Of a DNA stretch of 64,000 bases, positions 35,297 to 44,040 are shown one piece after another. Below the pieces are notes generated by a model. It worked only from the letters and a program-made list of their open reading frames with translations, was not told the DNA's origin and did not search any database. Origin of the DNA: Legionella qingyii (lineage in GTDB: Bacteria; Pseudomonadota; Gammaproteobacteria; Legionellales; Legionellaceae). Location: the NCBI RefSeq assembly GCF_003184185.1, contig NZ_QHJG01000022.1:1-64000 (forward strand). Reading direction: 5' to 3'. Position numbers and translations under genes: made by a program. The first letter of the stretch is position 1, and the number at the start of each line of letters is the position of its first letter.

Positions 35297-36574
35297 CTAT
35301 ACAAGTTGAAGCGCATCGTTTTGCTCGTCTTGTGTATTAATGTCTATGCCATAAGTATCTTGCCCAAATTTTCTGAGTGTTTCCCAGGAATTTGGAAATT
35401 TATAAGAATCAAAATAGTGGAAGAAGCGATACATTTCTGAGCCATAAATCTCTTCTCCTATGGAGTTGGTTGTTACATAAAAATGAAGTTGTAACGTTTT
35501 TTTTAATTGCTTTACTCGTGCTAGAAAGTCTGACAATGATTCACTTTCTTTGACATAGTTCACCAGGGACTTTTGAAGTGCTTGCCACTCTTTTTGATTG
35601 TTGCTACCTCGTTCCTTGAGTAATTTATCTTCAAATTCCTGTGGATTAAAGTTATCTATTACTATGTCTGACTTCAGTTCTGCATTGTTAGGGTCTAATG
35701 ATTCTTCCAGCTCAAATTGTTTCAGCTTGATTAAATTCGTTTTTATCTTTTTGGCGATCTCTTCACAGGACAACAGAGTAATCCGCGGATCTAAATCCAA
35801 ACAAATGCCCAATTTATTCTTCAAGAGCAGCTGATTAAGAATACCTAAAGTAAAGGTTCTCCCATTACCATCGGGAAAGGGATGTAATAAAATCATTGAC
35901 TTGATAAAACGTGCAATATCGACTAATGAGGGGGACTTTATTTGATTAAATTCAGCCACCAAGTGTTCGAATTTTGGCTGAATAGCATCAAAATCTTCAT
36001 ATCTAGCAAGGATGTATTGTATTCTAATAAGTTCCGAAAGTTCATTTTCAGTAAGCTTTACTGCATCAATAAATGGATTAATACTATCAAAAGGTGGAAT
36101 ATATCTAAGTCTATATCTTGCATTTTTTAATTCATTAAACAGTCTCCTGGCCATATCACTATTTGATTGACATTTAAAACTATCTCTCATTTCCTGAACT
36201 GTTTTGAAATGTCTAGGAGGGGTATTAACATCAACCAATTCAAATCGAGGTCCATAACCCGAATGGTTTTTTTCAGCCCATTCAAGCAGCTCAAGTATTC
36301 CCTGCTCACTAATATTACTATCATCTGTAAGAAATGCGACTGAACCTTTTCGAGTAGGGAATTTCATATTGGCGCGTTTTGCTGGATTCATCGCATTGAA
36401 AACATCAATAATTTGGGCTGTTGTTAGTACCTTTTCAGCATTTTGCAAAGCAATTAGGATTCCAGCAAAGAGCTCTTCTTTCGCAGCATCAGTGTAACTT
36501 TGTGAGACATATGGAATTTTTAAACGATTATCGAGATTATTCTTTATATACTGAAATATTTTTGCAATGTTCAT
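35297..36574 (-). CDS. Fic-domain protein, effector candidate
   Basis: A 425-aa protein with a central Fic domain, the fold that transfers AMP, UMP or phosphocholine to target proteins. The active loop HPFPDGNGR is at residues 231-239, preceded by SMILLHPF helices typical of Fic. The second Arg of HxFx(D/E)GNGRxxR, which binds the nucleotide phosphate, is replaced by Thr242. The N-terminal 130 residues and C-terminal 150 residues are not recognised. Other Legionella Fic proteins are Dot/Icm effectors, so a secreted role is a reasonable inference. No antitoxin gene of the FicA type is adjacent. Confidence 0.82.
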   Translation of the reverse strand: MNIAKIFQYIKNNLDNRLKIPYVSQSYTDAAKEELFAGILIALQNAEKVLTTAQIIDVFNAMNPAKRANMKFPTRKGSVAFLTDDSNISEQGILELLEWAEKNHSGYGPRFELVDVNTPPRHFKTVQEMRDSFKCQSNSDMARRLFNELKNARYRLRYIPPFDSINPFIDAVKLTENELSELIRIQYILARYEDFDAIQPKFEHLVAEFNQIKSPSLVDIARFIKSMILLHPFPDGNGRTFTLGILNQLLLKNKLGICLDLDPRITLLSCEEIAKKIKTNLIKLKQFELEESLDPNNAELKSDIVIDNFNPQEFEDKLLKERGSNNQKEWQALQKSLVNYVKESESLSDFLARVKQLKKTLQLHFYVTTNSIGEEIYGSEMYRFFHYFDSYKFPNSWETLRKFGQDTYGIDINTQDEQNDALQLV

Positions 36575-36930
36575 TTTAACAACCGCTTAATAAAATTGAA
36601 ATCAATTATAAATAATCAACCTTAATATTTTATTAAATAAGTGATTTTGTAATTTTCATTACTTTGTGCCGGACAAAAAACGAATGCAAACAAGAATAAT
36701 TAGAGATAACTCACTGATTTACAATATATTTTATATGATCTGCTTCGACTAAAAAGGAGCCTATATGATATAGCTAAGATCAACGTGTTTATGTTGTCTA
36801 TTTGTTATGAAGGAATTGCAATTCCTTTATTTAGTCGCTGGCGCGAAATAGCCATTTCCAAGTACAATTAATGCCCACTTCGATTCTTTTGTGATATGCT
36901 ATGCCACCTTTAATAGTCACGCAAGGTGAA
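36575..36930. other. 356-bp gap between divergent genes
   Basis: Promoters for the Fic gene (minus) and the following gene (plus) must lie here. I see no gene, hairpin or repeat that I can support. Confidence 0.5.
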
Positions 36931-38007
36931 ATGATGCATTCAAAAGAAGAGCAAATAGTAAAAAACGATTCGAACAAGGATTATGTCGATGATATTGAAA
37001 GCATTAATGAGCTTTCTGTAGCAGAACAAGTATTTGCTCGCTTGCAAATCTATTCAGAAGGATTTAAACCCGCCTTTTTTACGGAAAAAGATTTATCAAC
37101 TCTTTCATTAACTTCAAAAACACTCAACGAAGTAGCATCAGCTGAGCTGACTCAGCGAGCAGCAAAACAACTCTTAACTTATGTGCTTATGGGTGAGCAA
37201 AATAAAGCAGAAGTCATGATAAAAGCGAATCCATCATTGCTCTTGATTCAATCAAAAGCCGTAGATTACTCCGGAAGAACCATTATAGGAACAGCATTTC
37301 GAGCGGCACTTGGTGCCGGAGACAAACCCATGTGGGAGATGATACTTCCTTATTGTGAGAACTTAAAACAAGGAGAAGCCTTAAGACAGTTTAATGAGCA
37401 GTTTCCCAAGGGAATTGAGGATGAAGTTTCTGCAGAAGAGCTACAAGCCTATTACAATGCCATTGCATTAGCCATTATCAATGATGAAGACCATGGTGTC
37501 TCCGTGATTGAAGGATTTAGAAAAGAAATAACCTGCCAAAAGGAAATTACGCAAGGCAAGCATTTTAATCTGCAGCACTTAATCGCAGCGTATCAGGCCT
37601 ACATCGATAACTTTGATACTTTGGATAATTGGGACAACCGTGACTTATTTTGGCAAAAAGTGATTGGTTATGTGCAGCGGCAGATGACCGGTTATGACGC
37701 CCAAATTCATTGTTCGGGTGTAGAGAGCGTATTAGATAACGAGAGTTCATTCAGCAGGACGTTTGAGTTGTTAAATGAAAAGAAATTGTTCCCCTTACAA
37801 ATTGATTCTGGTCTTGGTTTCGATTTTGCTTGTTATAGTTATTATGGCGTGGGCGGGGAAGCGCGCCCAGCGAGGGCGATCGCGCGGGGGTACCCGGTGG
37901 TGGGCTGCTTGCCGGACCGTCTTGAAAAATTATGTGGAGAAAAAACAAATGCCCTTGCTGGACTTAGAGAGTCACTTGAGCAAGGAGTGTATTACCAGCT
38001 CATTTAA
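36931..38007 (+). CDS. Legionella-type effector-like protein with GC-rich segment; possibly frameshifted at 3' end
   Basis: A protein of about 358 aa, unknown in function. Near the N-terminus, FFTEKDLSTLSLTSKTLNEV resembles a degenerate F-box-like helix pair. It is followed by ankyrin-like helices (GEQNKAEVMIKANPSLLL...DYSGRTIIGTAF). The start at 36931 or 36934 is chosen because AAGGTG precedes it; an ATG at 36901 is possible. Bases 37846-37920 are 79% G+C and code for GVGGEARPARAIARGYPVVG, unlike anything around them. The frame runs through without a break. After the stop at 38007 a different frame stays open to 38129, which suggests that the natural C-terminus has been shifted out of frame. 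Confidence 0.6.
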   Translation: MMHSKEEQIVKNDSNKDYVDDIESINELSVAEQVFARLQIYSEGFKPAFFTEKDLSTLSLTSKTLNEVASAELTQRAAKQLLTYVLMGEQNKAEVMIKANPSLLLIQSKAVDYSGRTIIGTAFRAALGAGDKPMWEMILPYCENLKQGEALRQFNEQFPKGIEDEVSAEELQAYYNAIALAIINDEDHGVSVIEGFRKEITCQKEITQGKHFNLQHLIAAYQAYIDNFDTLDNWDNRDLFWQKVIGYVQRQMTGYDAQIHCSGVESVLDNESSFSRTFELLNEKKLFPLQIDSGLGFDFACYSYYGVGGEARPARAIARGYPVVGCLPDRLEKLCGEKTNALAGLRESLEQGVYYQLI

Positions 38008-38129
38008 TACTTGATATCAAGACGCATCACAAAAGGATATTGTTCGCACATCAAAATCATGAGTCATTTGATGTGCCTGAACTATTTCAAGAAACTCGTG
38101 CAAAGGATAAGTTGAATGACCAATTGTAA
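37979..38129 (+). pseudogene. Possible frameshifted C-terminal tail of the preceding gene
   Basis: In the frame ending at 38127-38129 about 49 codons are open after a TGA. The last 30 read like real protein (LFAHQNHESFDVPELFQETR, then AKDKLNDQL). No start codon with a ribosome site is present. It overlaps the 3' end of the previous gene in another frame, consistent with an indel. Confidence 0.3.
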
Positions 38130-38162
38130 AAACTCAGGCATCCCCCTAAATTAAATTACTCC

Positions 38163-40490
38163 TTAAATATCACGAACAGGCTGTTGTTCTAAATTCTTCG
38201 CGCCAGCCCAACGTGGAAAAAAAGGACCTAGTTTTTTAATAAAATCATAGGCCATAAATAATGCACCTAGAGCAAATATTACATCTCCAGGTAATCGTAA
38301 CCATTGCCAGAGTACTGTTGTATTATAAAATTCAAGGCTTCTTGAATGAGCAAAACCATGCTCATACACATCCATCAACTGCGCCCAACCAACAGGAAAG
38401 AAATTCAACACGATCCATAAGACAAGCCCCAGGTTATATAACCAAAAGGCCCAAATTCCTAAACGATCACTCCATGGGTGACGATCTCCGGCGGCATAGC
38501 GTAGGCAAAAATAAATCAAACCAAGGCCAAGCAAACCAAATGCACCAAATAATGCCGTATGTGCATGGTTTAAAGTAAGAAATGTCCCATGCTCATAATA
38601 ATTTACAAGTGGCGCATTGAGTGTGCCTCCACCGAAAACTCCTGCACCAACAAAATTCCAAAAGGAGGCGCCCAAGATATAGAGATAAGCCAGATTATAA
38701 GTAAACGCCCGTTGTCGCTTAATCAATTGATGATGTTCAATAGCATCAATAATGAGGAGCACTAAAGGCAATACTTCAATAAATGAAAACATAGATCCTA
38801 AGGGCACCCATAAATCCGGAGTGCCTGTCCAATACCAGTGATGACCTGTACCGATGATACCTCCCAAAAATACCAGAATTGTTTCAAAATACATGGTTCG
38901 TTCTGCCAAAGAACGCGAAATTAATCCTGTTCCCATTAAGAGATAAGCAGTGGCGCATGCAGCAAAAAACTCAAATGACTGCTCTACCCAAAGATGAACT
39001 ACCCACCACCGCCAAAAATCTGTGATTGTGAACGATTTTTCAATCCCGGTTAATGGGATCATTCCAAAGCAATACAGTACAGCAACGTTTATTGTACTTG
39101 CCCAAAAAAGATGCTCTAAACGAATACGTCCAGTCCAAAACTCAATGGTTGCCGTTTTTAAGCCACTCCAGGTAGGCCACATACCACGAAAAACAATAAA
39201 GCTCCAAAGGAAAAGGCCTACACAAAATCCAATTTGCCATAATCGGCCAAGCTGTAGGTAAGACAAACCTTGATTGCCAATCCAAAACCAGGATTCATTC
39301 ACATACCCCATAATCCCCAAATAATTACCGACAATGGCTCCACCAACAATAAATAAAGTGACCCAAAACAGCAGATCGACAAAAAAACCTTGTCGTTTCG
39401 CTTCTTTTTTACTAATAAGCGGTGCCATAAAAACAGCAGCACTCACCCATGAAAGAGCGATCCAGACTATAGGTGTTTGGATGTGTACATCACGTAAGAA
39501 ATTAAAGGGTAAATAATCATTAATATTTATTCCATAAAAACCAGTACGCTCTGTGTAATAATGCGCCATAATGGCACCTACAGCGATTTGAATTAGCAAA
39601 ACCAGTGCAACGACAACAAAATATTGCCCTACCTTGCGCTGACTTGGTGTCAGTGGCTCAAACCCCAAAAACACTGGTGTTTTAAATGAATCATCAGGAG
39701 TACTCAAATATCGATGATAAATATAAAGTACCGCGCCAAAACCCAAAAATACAAAACAAAACGATACCCAAGTCCAATAAAAAGTATGCGCTGTAGGCGT
39801 ATTACCCATAGTAGGTTCATAGGGCCAATTATTGGTATATGAACTATTTTGTCCTGGTCTATGAGCAATCGTAGTGAGCGAAGAATAAATAAGAAAGTCA
39901 GCGGTTTGTAAGGCAGTTTGCTCATTCAAACTGTACGCTTTGGTCCAACCTGCTTCGGCATCATGATTAAGCAGGGTTTGTGAAATTTGATTCCGCAGTT
40001 GCAATATTGCATCAGCAACTGGTTGCGACAACATACTGGTTTGTTGACTCAGATCCGTTTGTTGTAGATCTCGCTGCATTGCCTGGCGCACAACGTATTG
40101 CTCTCCTTCTGCCAGATTCAGGAAAGTTTTGCCGAAACGTTGTTGTGCTATTTTATCCTCTATAATTCGACCAAGGCTTACTAAATATTTTGCCGTATAA
40201 TCCTCTCCAAAATAAGAACCCATACCATAAAGACTTCCATAATCCATGAGGTCTGCACGTTGAAACCCTGCTTTGCCTGCGACTATATCATCGGCGGTCA
40301 TCACGATCTGTCCCGAAGCAGATTGAAATTGCTGCGGTAAAGGAGGAACAAGCTGATAGGTTTTATAGGTCCCCCAAATTAAGATCATAAAACAGATGAT
40401 TGCAGTAATTAACAGAATCCATTTTAATACATTAGAGACTTTATCCGAGGCTATAGGTTCAGCACTTGAATTTGAGGATAGATGATCCAT
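38163..40490 (-). CDS. norB: Quinol-dependent nitric oxide reductase (qNorB)
   Basis: A membrane enzyme that reduces two NO to N2O with electrons from quinol, protecting the cell from nitric oxide. The N-terminal segment (hydrophobic at about 22-45, then a periplasmic cytochrome-c-like domain without heme Cys) is the qNOR extension. The heme-copper oxidase core follows, with WRWWVVHLWVEQSFE, GTGHHWYWTG and LNHAHTALFGAFG carrying the His ligands. About 14 membrane helices are expected, and 775 aa fits the quinol form. The ATG at 40490 is preferred, with AAGGA nine bases before it. A perfect palindrome lies just ahead of the ribosome site. There is no norC, as expected for this type. Confidence 0.92.
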   Translation of the reverse strand: MDHLSSNSSAEPIASDKVSNVLKWILLITAIICFMILIWGTYKTYQLVPPLPQQFQSASGQIVMTADDIVAGKAGFQRADLMDYGSLYGMGSYFGEDYTAKYLVSLGRIIEDKIAQQRFGKTFLNLAEGEQYVVRQAMQRDLQQTDLSQQTSMLSQPVADAILQLRNQISQTLLNHDAEAGWTKAYSLNEQTALQTADFLIYSSLTTIAHRPGQNSSYTNNWPYEPTMGNTPTAHTFYWTWVSFCFVFLGFGAVLYIYHRYLSTPDDSFKTPVFLGFEPLTPSQRKVGQYFVVVALVLLIQIAVGAIMAHYYTERTGFYGININDYLPFNFLRDVHIQTPIVWIALSWVSAAVFMAPLISKKEAKRQGFFVDLLFWVTLFIVGGAIVGNYLGIMGYVNESWFWIGNQGLSYLQLGRLWQIGFCVGLFLWSFIVFRGMWPTWSGLKTATIEFWTGRIRLEHLFWASTINVAVLYCFGMIPLTGIEKSFTITDFWRWWVVHLWVEQSFEFFAACATAYLLMGTGLISRSLAERTMYFETILVFLGGIIGTGHHWYWTGTPDLWVPLGSMFSFIEVLPLVLLIIDAIEHHQLIKRQRAFTYNLAYLYILGASFWNFVGAGVFGGGTLNAPLVNYYEHGTFLTLNHAHTALFGAFGLLGLGLIYFCLRYAAGDRHPWSDRLGIWAFWLYNLGLVLWIVLNFFPVGWAQLMDVYEHGFAHSRSLEFYNTTVLWQWLRLPGDVIFALGALFMAYDFIKKLGPFFPRWAGAKNLEQQPVRDI

Positions 40491-40505
40491 TCGACACATT
40501 CCTTA

Positions 40506-40521
40506 TGTGAAAGGTTTCACA
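40506..40521. promoter_or_regulatory. CRP/FNR-type palindrome before norB
   Basis: TGTGAAAGGTTTCACA is a perfect inverted repeat and fits the TGTGA-N6-TCACA pattern of CRP sites. It lies 16-31 bases upstream of the norB ATG, directly before the ribosome site. A protein bound there would be more likely to block than activate. In RNA it would form a short hairpin. Confidence 0.5.
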
Positions 40522-40597
40522 AACTAAGCTCATAATTTTATACAAGAATTATCACAAAACAAAGCCTTTTATCGAATTGATTTTTGAGCTTGAACAA

Positions 40598-41515
40598 TTA
40601 TTTTAGTGCTCTTTTTTCATGTAACTTTTTTAATAATAAATGGAAATAAACTAGTCCTGCATAGGGGTGCCATTTTGCAGTAATTTCCCCTATTTTTTTA
40701 TAATCGGGTTTCTTATCAAGATGGAGTAATTGATGTAAATTGTTCTGTGCGCCAATATCATCGCCTGGAAAAATATCGATTCGCCCCAAGCCGCGTAATA
40801 AAACATACTCCGCAGTCCAACGCCCTATTCCTTTAAAGCGACATAAAAAGCTAATTACCTCCTCATTTGATTTATTTTCCAAAGAACTAAAACTTGATTT
40901 ATCATCAACGATCGCTGCCGCAAGTCGGATCAGCGTTTCACTTTTATGGGTGCTATAGCCTATTTTTTTCAATTCAGAAACAGTGCAATTGGCAACTGCA
41001 TCCGCTTGCGGAAATGCATAGAACACTTGCTCTTTTTCCTTTAGTCTTATGCTTAGAAATTCAGTCAAGCGATTTTGAATTTGCAATCCAGCATCCAGCG
41101 ATATTTGCTGACAGGAAATCGCATTAACCAGTGCTTCAAAAATAGAGGGAAATCGTGGTGGTTTAAGGCCCATAAATTGGCAAACAAGGGGATTTAGTTG
41201 AGGGTCTTGTTGTGTGATTTGATAAAAATCATGCAGATTGCGCTTTAATCCCAGGAGCATCTCCAGTTCATCAATGATTCGGGTTGCAGATAACTCATGA
41301 GGCTCGCTTTCTATAGAGAGCAAAAGTTCGGGCTCATCAATTCCTTTTTTTTGTTCAAGAACCACTTTGACAGGCACATTGTCTATAACCAATAGTCTTG
41401 TGTAATGTTGCCCATCCCAAAGATCAACATTATTTTTACTTCTCCTGCGCAAAGCAAAAACAGTATAATCCAACTTAAATGGCGCAACCGGATGTAAGAT
41501 AACAGAGGTGCTCAT
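40598..41515 (-). CDS. DNA-3-methyladenine glycosylase II (AlkA-like)
   Basis: A base-excision repair glycosylase of 305 aa that removes alkylated purines. The N-terminal 110 residues form the beta domain typical of AlkA. The helix-hairpin-helix-GPD region reads FKGIGRWTAEYVLLRGLGR, then IDIFPGDDIGAQ, and the catalytic Asp is in PGDD. The helical segment FEALVNAISCQQIS is the family's inserted-residue region. The gene is complete and separate from norB, about 110 bp downstream of it. No ada gene is nearby, so inducible regulation cannot be told. Confidence 0.88.
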   Translation of the reverse strand: MSTSVILHPVAPFKLDYTVFALRRRSKNNVDLWDGQHYTRLLVIDNVPVKVVLEQKKGIDEPELLLSIESEPHELSATRIIDELEMLLGLKRNLHDFYQITQQDPQLNPLVCQFMGLKPPRFPSIFEALVNAISCQQISLDAGLQIQNRLTEFLSIRLKEKEQVFYAFPQADAVANCTVSELKKIGYSTHKSETLIRLAAAIVDDKSSFSSLENKSNEEVISFLCRFKGIGRWTAEYVLLRGLGRIDIFPGDDIGAQNNLHQLLHLDKKPDYKKIGEITAKWHPYAGLVYFHLLLKKLHEKRALK

Positions 41516-41595
41516 GTCACATTAACCTGCTCTTTCATTGAAAATAGTACTTAATCCTTTTAATACACGATGCAAATTGCCATGGGATAGCTAGA

Positions 41596-43026
41596 TTATC
41601 CTTTGACACATACAATGGGCTTAAGCTTTGCGACTTTTTGGGTTAACCCGGATGCTTGCGCCGAGTCAACAACGAAATCAACATTCTTATAGGCCTCGGG
41701 AGCTTCTTCTGCAACACCACGATAGGAGCTACTGCGAATTAAAATGCCTTGTTGTGCTAATCGCTCAACGATTTCGCTACCTCGCCATAGTTTAGTTGCT
41801 TGATGTCGACTCATCGCACGTCCTGCACCATGACAAGCAGAACCAAAAGATTTATCTTCAGCACTTGCTGCTCCTACAAGAACATAAGACGCTGTTCCCA
41901 TGCTGCCGCCAATAATGACCGGTTGACCTACATGGCTAAAAGCTTTTGTTAATTGAGGGTGCCCCGGGCCAAAAGCTCGAGTTGCTCCTTTGCGATGAAC
42001 ATATAAACGCATCGTCTTGCCCTCTACCTGATGTGTTTCTTCCTTGCAGGTATTATGGGATACATCATAGATGAGTTTTATTTGGGTTCCTGGCATCTCA
42101 TTTTGAAAAACGTCACGCATAAAATGAGTAATGATTTCTCGATTTGCCAGAGCACAATTAATTCCTGAACGCATCGCACCTAAATAACGCTCCCCCATTG
42201 GTGAGCGAATTGGCGCACATGCTAATTCGCGATCAATAAGTTGAATACCATGCTGCTGTGCATAAATTAACATCGAACGCAGGAAATCAGTTCCTATTTG
42301 ATGGCCTAAACCCCGAGAACCACAATGGATACTTACAACCACATCCCCCTGAGCCAAACCAAATGCGGCAGCGGTTTTTTCACAATATACTGTATGTACT
42401 TCTTGAATTTCCAAATAATGATTGCCAGAGCCTAAAGTACCCATTTCATTTTTTTGTCGCTTTTTGGCATGTTCAGAAACATGCTCAGGTAATGCGCCTT
42501 CTACTCGACCATTATCTTCAATTCGCTCCAAATCGTCCCATTCACCATATCCTTGCTTGACAGCCCAAACAGCACCGCCATGCAACATATCATCCATTTG
42601 TTTCATCGTTAGATTAATGCGACTTTTACTTCCTACACCCGCAGGAATATGCGCAAAAAGCGCGTCTGCCAGTTGTTCCTTATAAGGTTCAAATTCTTCA
42701 CGTTTAAGCCCAGTAGATAATAGTCTTACTCCACAAGAAATATCAAAACCAACACCACCAGCAGAGACAACACCTTCATTGTCTGGATCAAATGCCGCAA
42801 CACCACCGATAGGGAATCCATATCCCCAATGTGCATCAGGCATCGCATAGGATCCCTGAACAATACCTGGCAAAGTTGCTACATTAGTGACTTGTTCATA
42901 GACTTTCATATCCATATTGAGGATCAATTCTTCTGAGGCAAAAATAATCCCAGGCACACGCATTTTCCCATGTTTGGGAATTCGCCATTCAAAGTCACTT
43001 ATTTTTTCCAACAGGTTCAAGTCCAT
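41596..43026 (-). CDS. rtcB: RNA-splicing ligase RtcB
   Basis: A GTP- and Mn-dependent RNA ligase that joins 2',3'-cyclic phosphate or 3'-phosphate ends to 5'-OH ends in RNA repair. Metal-binding and guanylylation motifs are clear: GGVGFDISCGVRLL (Asp and Cys), SIHCGSRGLGHQIG, YDVSHNTCKEE and SACHGAGRAMSR with the guanylylated His. The 476-aa length is normal. The archease gene lies 47 bp upstream on the same strand, so enzyme and activator are made together. No rtcA or rtcR is present in the window. Confidence 0.94.
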   Translation of the reverse strand: MDLNLLEKISDFEWRIPKHGKMRVPGIIFASEELILNMDMKVYEQVTNVATLPGIVQGSYAMPDAHWGYGFPIGGVAAFDPDNEGVVSAGGVGFDISCGVRLLSTGLKREEFEPYKEQLADALFAHIPAGVGSKSRINLTMKQMDDMLHGGAVWAVKQGYGEWDDLERIEDNGRVEGALPEHVSEHAKKRQKNEMGTLGSGNHYLEIQEVHTVYCEKTAAAFGLAQGDVVVSIHCGSRGLGHQIGTDFLRSMLIYAQQHGIQLIDRELACAPIRSPMGERYLGAMRSGINCALANREIITHFMRDVFQNEMPGTQIKLIYDVSHNTCKEETHQVEGKTMRLYVHRKGATRAFGPGHPQLTKAFSHVGQPVIIGGSMGTASYVLVGAASAEDKSFGSACHGAGRAMSRHQATKLWRGSEIVERLAQQGILIRSSSYRGVAEEAPEAYKNVDFVVDSAQASGLTQKVAKLKPIVCVKG

Positions 43027-43073
43027 TGATTTTCTACCTTAAGTCCCAAGAGCATATTGAATGAATTTACGCC

Positions 43074-43496
43074 TTACACGTCTACAACACATTGTGCCAC
43101 CCAAATGTTATTGCTGTGATACACCTTTAATTCTGTGAACGTAGCACCTTTGACTTCTACGGCGGGTTGATGCCGCTTTATATCTACTTGCTCTCCTGCA
43201 ATTATAGCAGTTAACCGCAAATCTTTAATGGAAACATCGAACTGACTAAAGAGCATGTTGTGAACTGCCATGTTATAAATAATGGCATTTAACCAATCGA
43301 CAAATAAAATCTCCTGATTCGGTGCCTCACACCTTACATGCAATGTCTTGGAAGGTTGGACTGATTGTGAATTAGTAATAACATTGGTCAGAGCTAAAGC
43401 CCCCATGGCAAAGGCTTCAGATAAAGTAGAGCCATACCCCCTCACCCCTATATCTGATTCATGAGAGAAATGCTCCCATTTTTTTTGCGCAATCAT
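43074..43496 (-). CDS. Archease, activator of RtcB
   Basis: A 140-aa archease, the cofactor that speeds guanylylation and turnover of RtcB. It shows the family start WEHFSHESDIGVRGYGSTLSEAF with the acidic metal-binding Asp, the middle VDWLNAIIYNM, and the C-terminal VKGATFTELKV. A gap of 47 bp to rtcB and the same strand support one transcript. The CHMI-like gene 65 bp upstream may be the first member. Confidence 0.9.
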   Translation of the reverse strand: MIAQKKWEHFSHESDIGVRGYGSTLSEAFAMGALALTNVITNSQSVQPSKTLHVRCEAPNQEILFVDWLNAIIYNMAVHNMLFSQFDVSIKDLRLTAIIAGEQVDIKRHQPAVEVKGATFTELKVYHSNNIWVAQCVVDV

Positions 43497-43561
43497 TAGA
43501 ATCCCGCTCTTATCATTTGAGAATAGCCTGAATTAGAAATCCAGTTCAGGAAAACAATACT

Positions 43562-43912
43562 TTAGCCTTTAAAATAATGATTATCCAAATCTAAAACTTC
43601 TACAGATAACATGATATTTAATTCATTTTGGCCTGTTCTGAAAAAATTATCCAATAAATCAAAAAGCTCCTTACCTATGCTTTTTTTCTTCGCATCATCT
43701 CTTCCAGGAAGCATTTTCAGAGTTAAATGTACAAAAGCATTTGCTGGACTCTGATCCCCGATATAAAACAAGGGATGAACGACACATCTGCTCCTGCAAT
43801 TTGATAATTGAGTAGGAAGTTTTTCTGCAAGCATCTGGTGTAACTTATCAAATAACTGATTTAAATGCTGAGAATCAATATTATTGCTTAATTCCAAAAT
43901 CAAATGAGGCAT
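43562..43912 (-). CDS. 5-carboxymethyl-2-hydroxymuconate isomerase-like protein
   Basis: A tautomerase-superfamily protein of 116 aa resembling CHMI (HpaF). These use an N-terminal proline, exposed after loss of Met, as base. The chosen start at 43912 gives MPHLILELSNNI with Pro in second place; the open frame continues upstream to 43951 without support. The middle SRCVVHPLFYIGD and VHLTLKMLPGRD agree with the family. No homoprotocatechuate genes are nearby, so a degradative role is uncertain. Confidence 0.8.
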   Translation of the reverse strand: MPHLILELSNNIDSQHLNQLFDKLHQMLAEKLPTQLSNCRSRCVVHPLFYIGDQSPANAFVHLTLKMLPGRDDAKKKSIGKELFDLLDNFFRTGQNELNIMLSVEVLDLDNHYFKG

Positions 43913-44040
43913 AGTAATCAAAACTAAAAAATTTAGGGCATTGTAAATCATAACGTGGCTTGAGGAGATGTTGCAAAATAAAATCGACTTACTCTTGCCT
44001 AAAAGCCACTCTTTGCACCATTAGAGCGCTATTATCTGCC

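Noticed and set aside
42258..42685. Two overlapping plus-strand frames of 100 and 87 aa
   Set aside because: Both are shadows of rtcB; the translations are Cys/Pro/His-rich noise.
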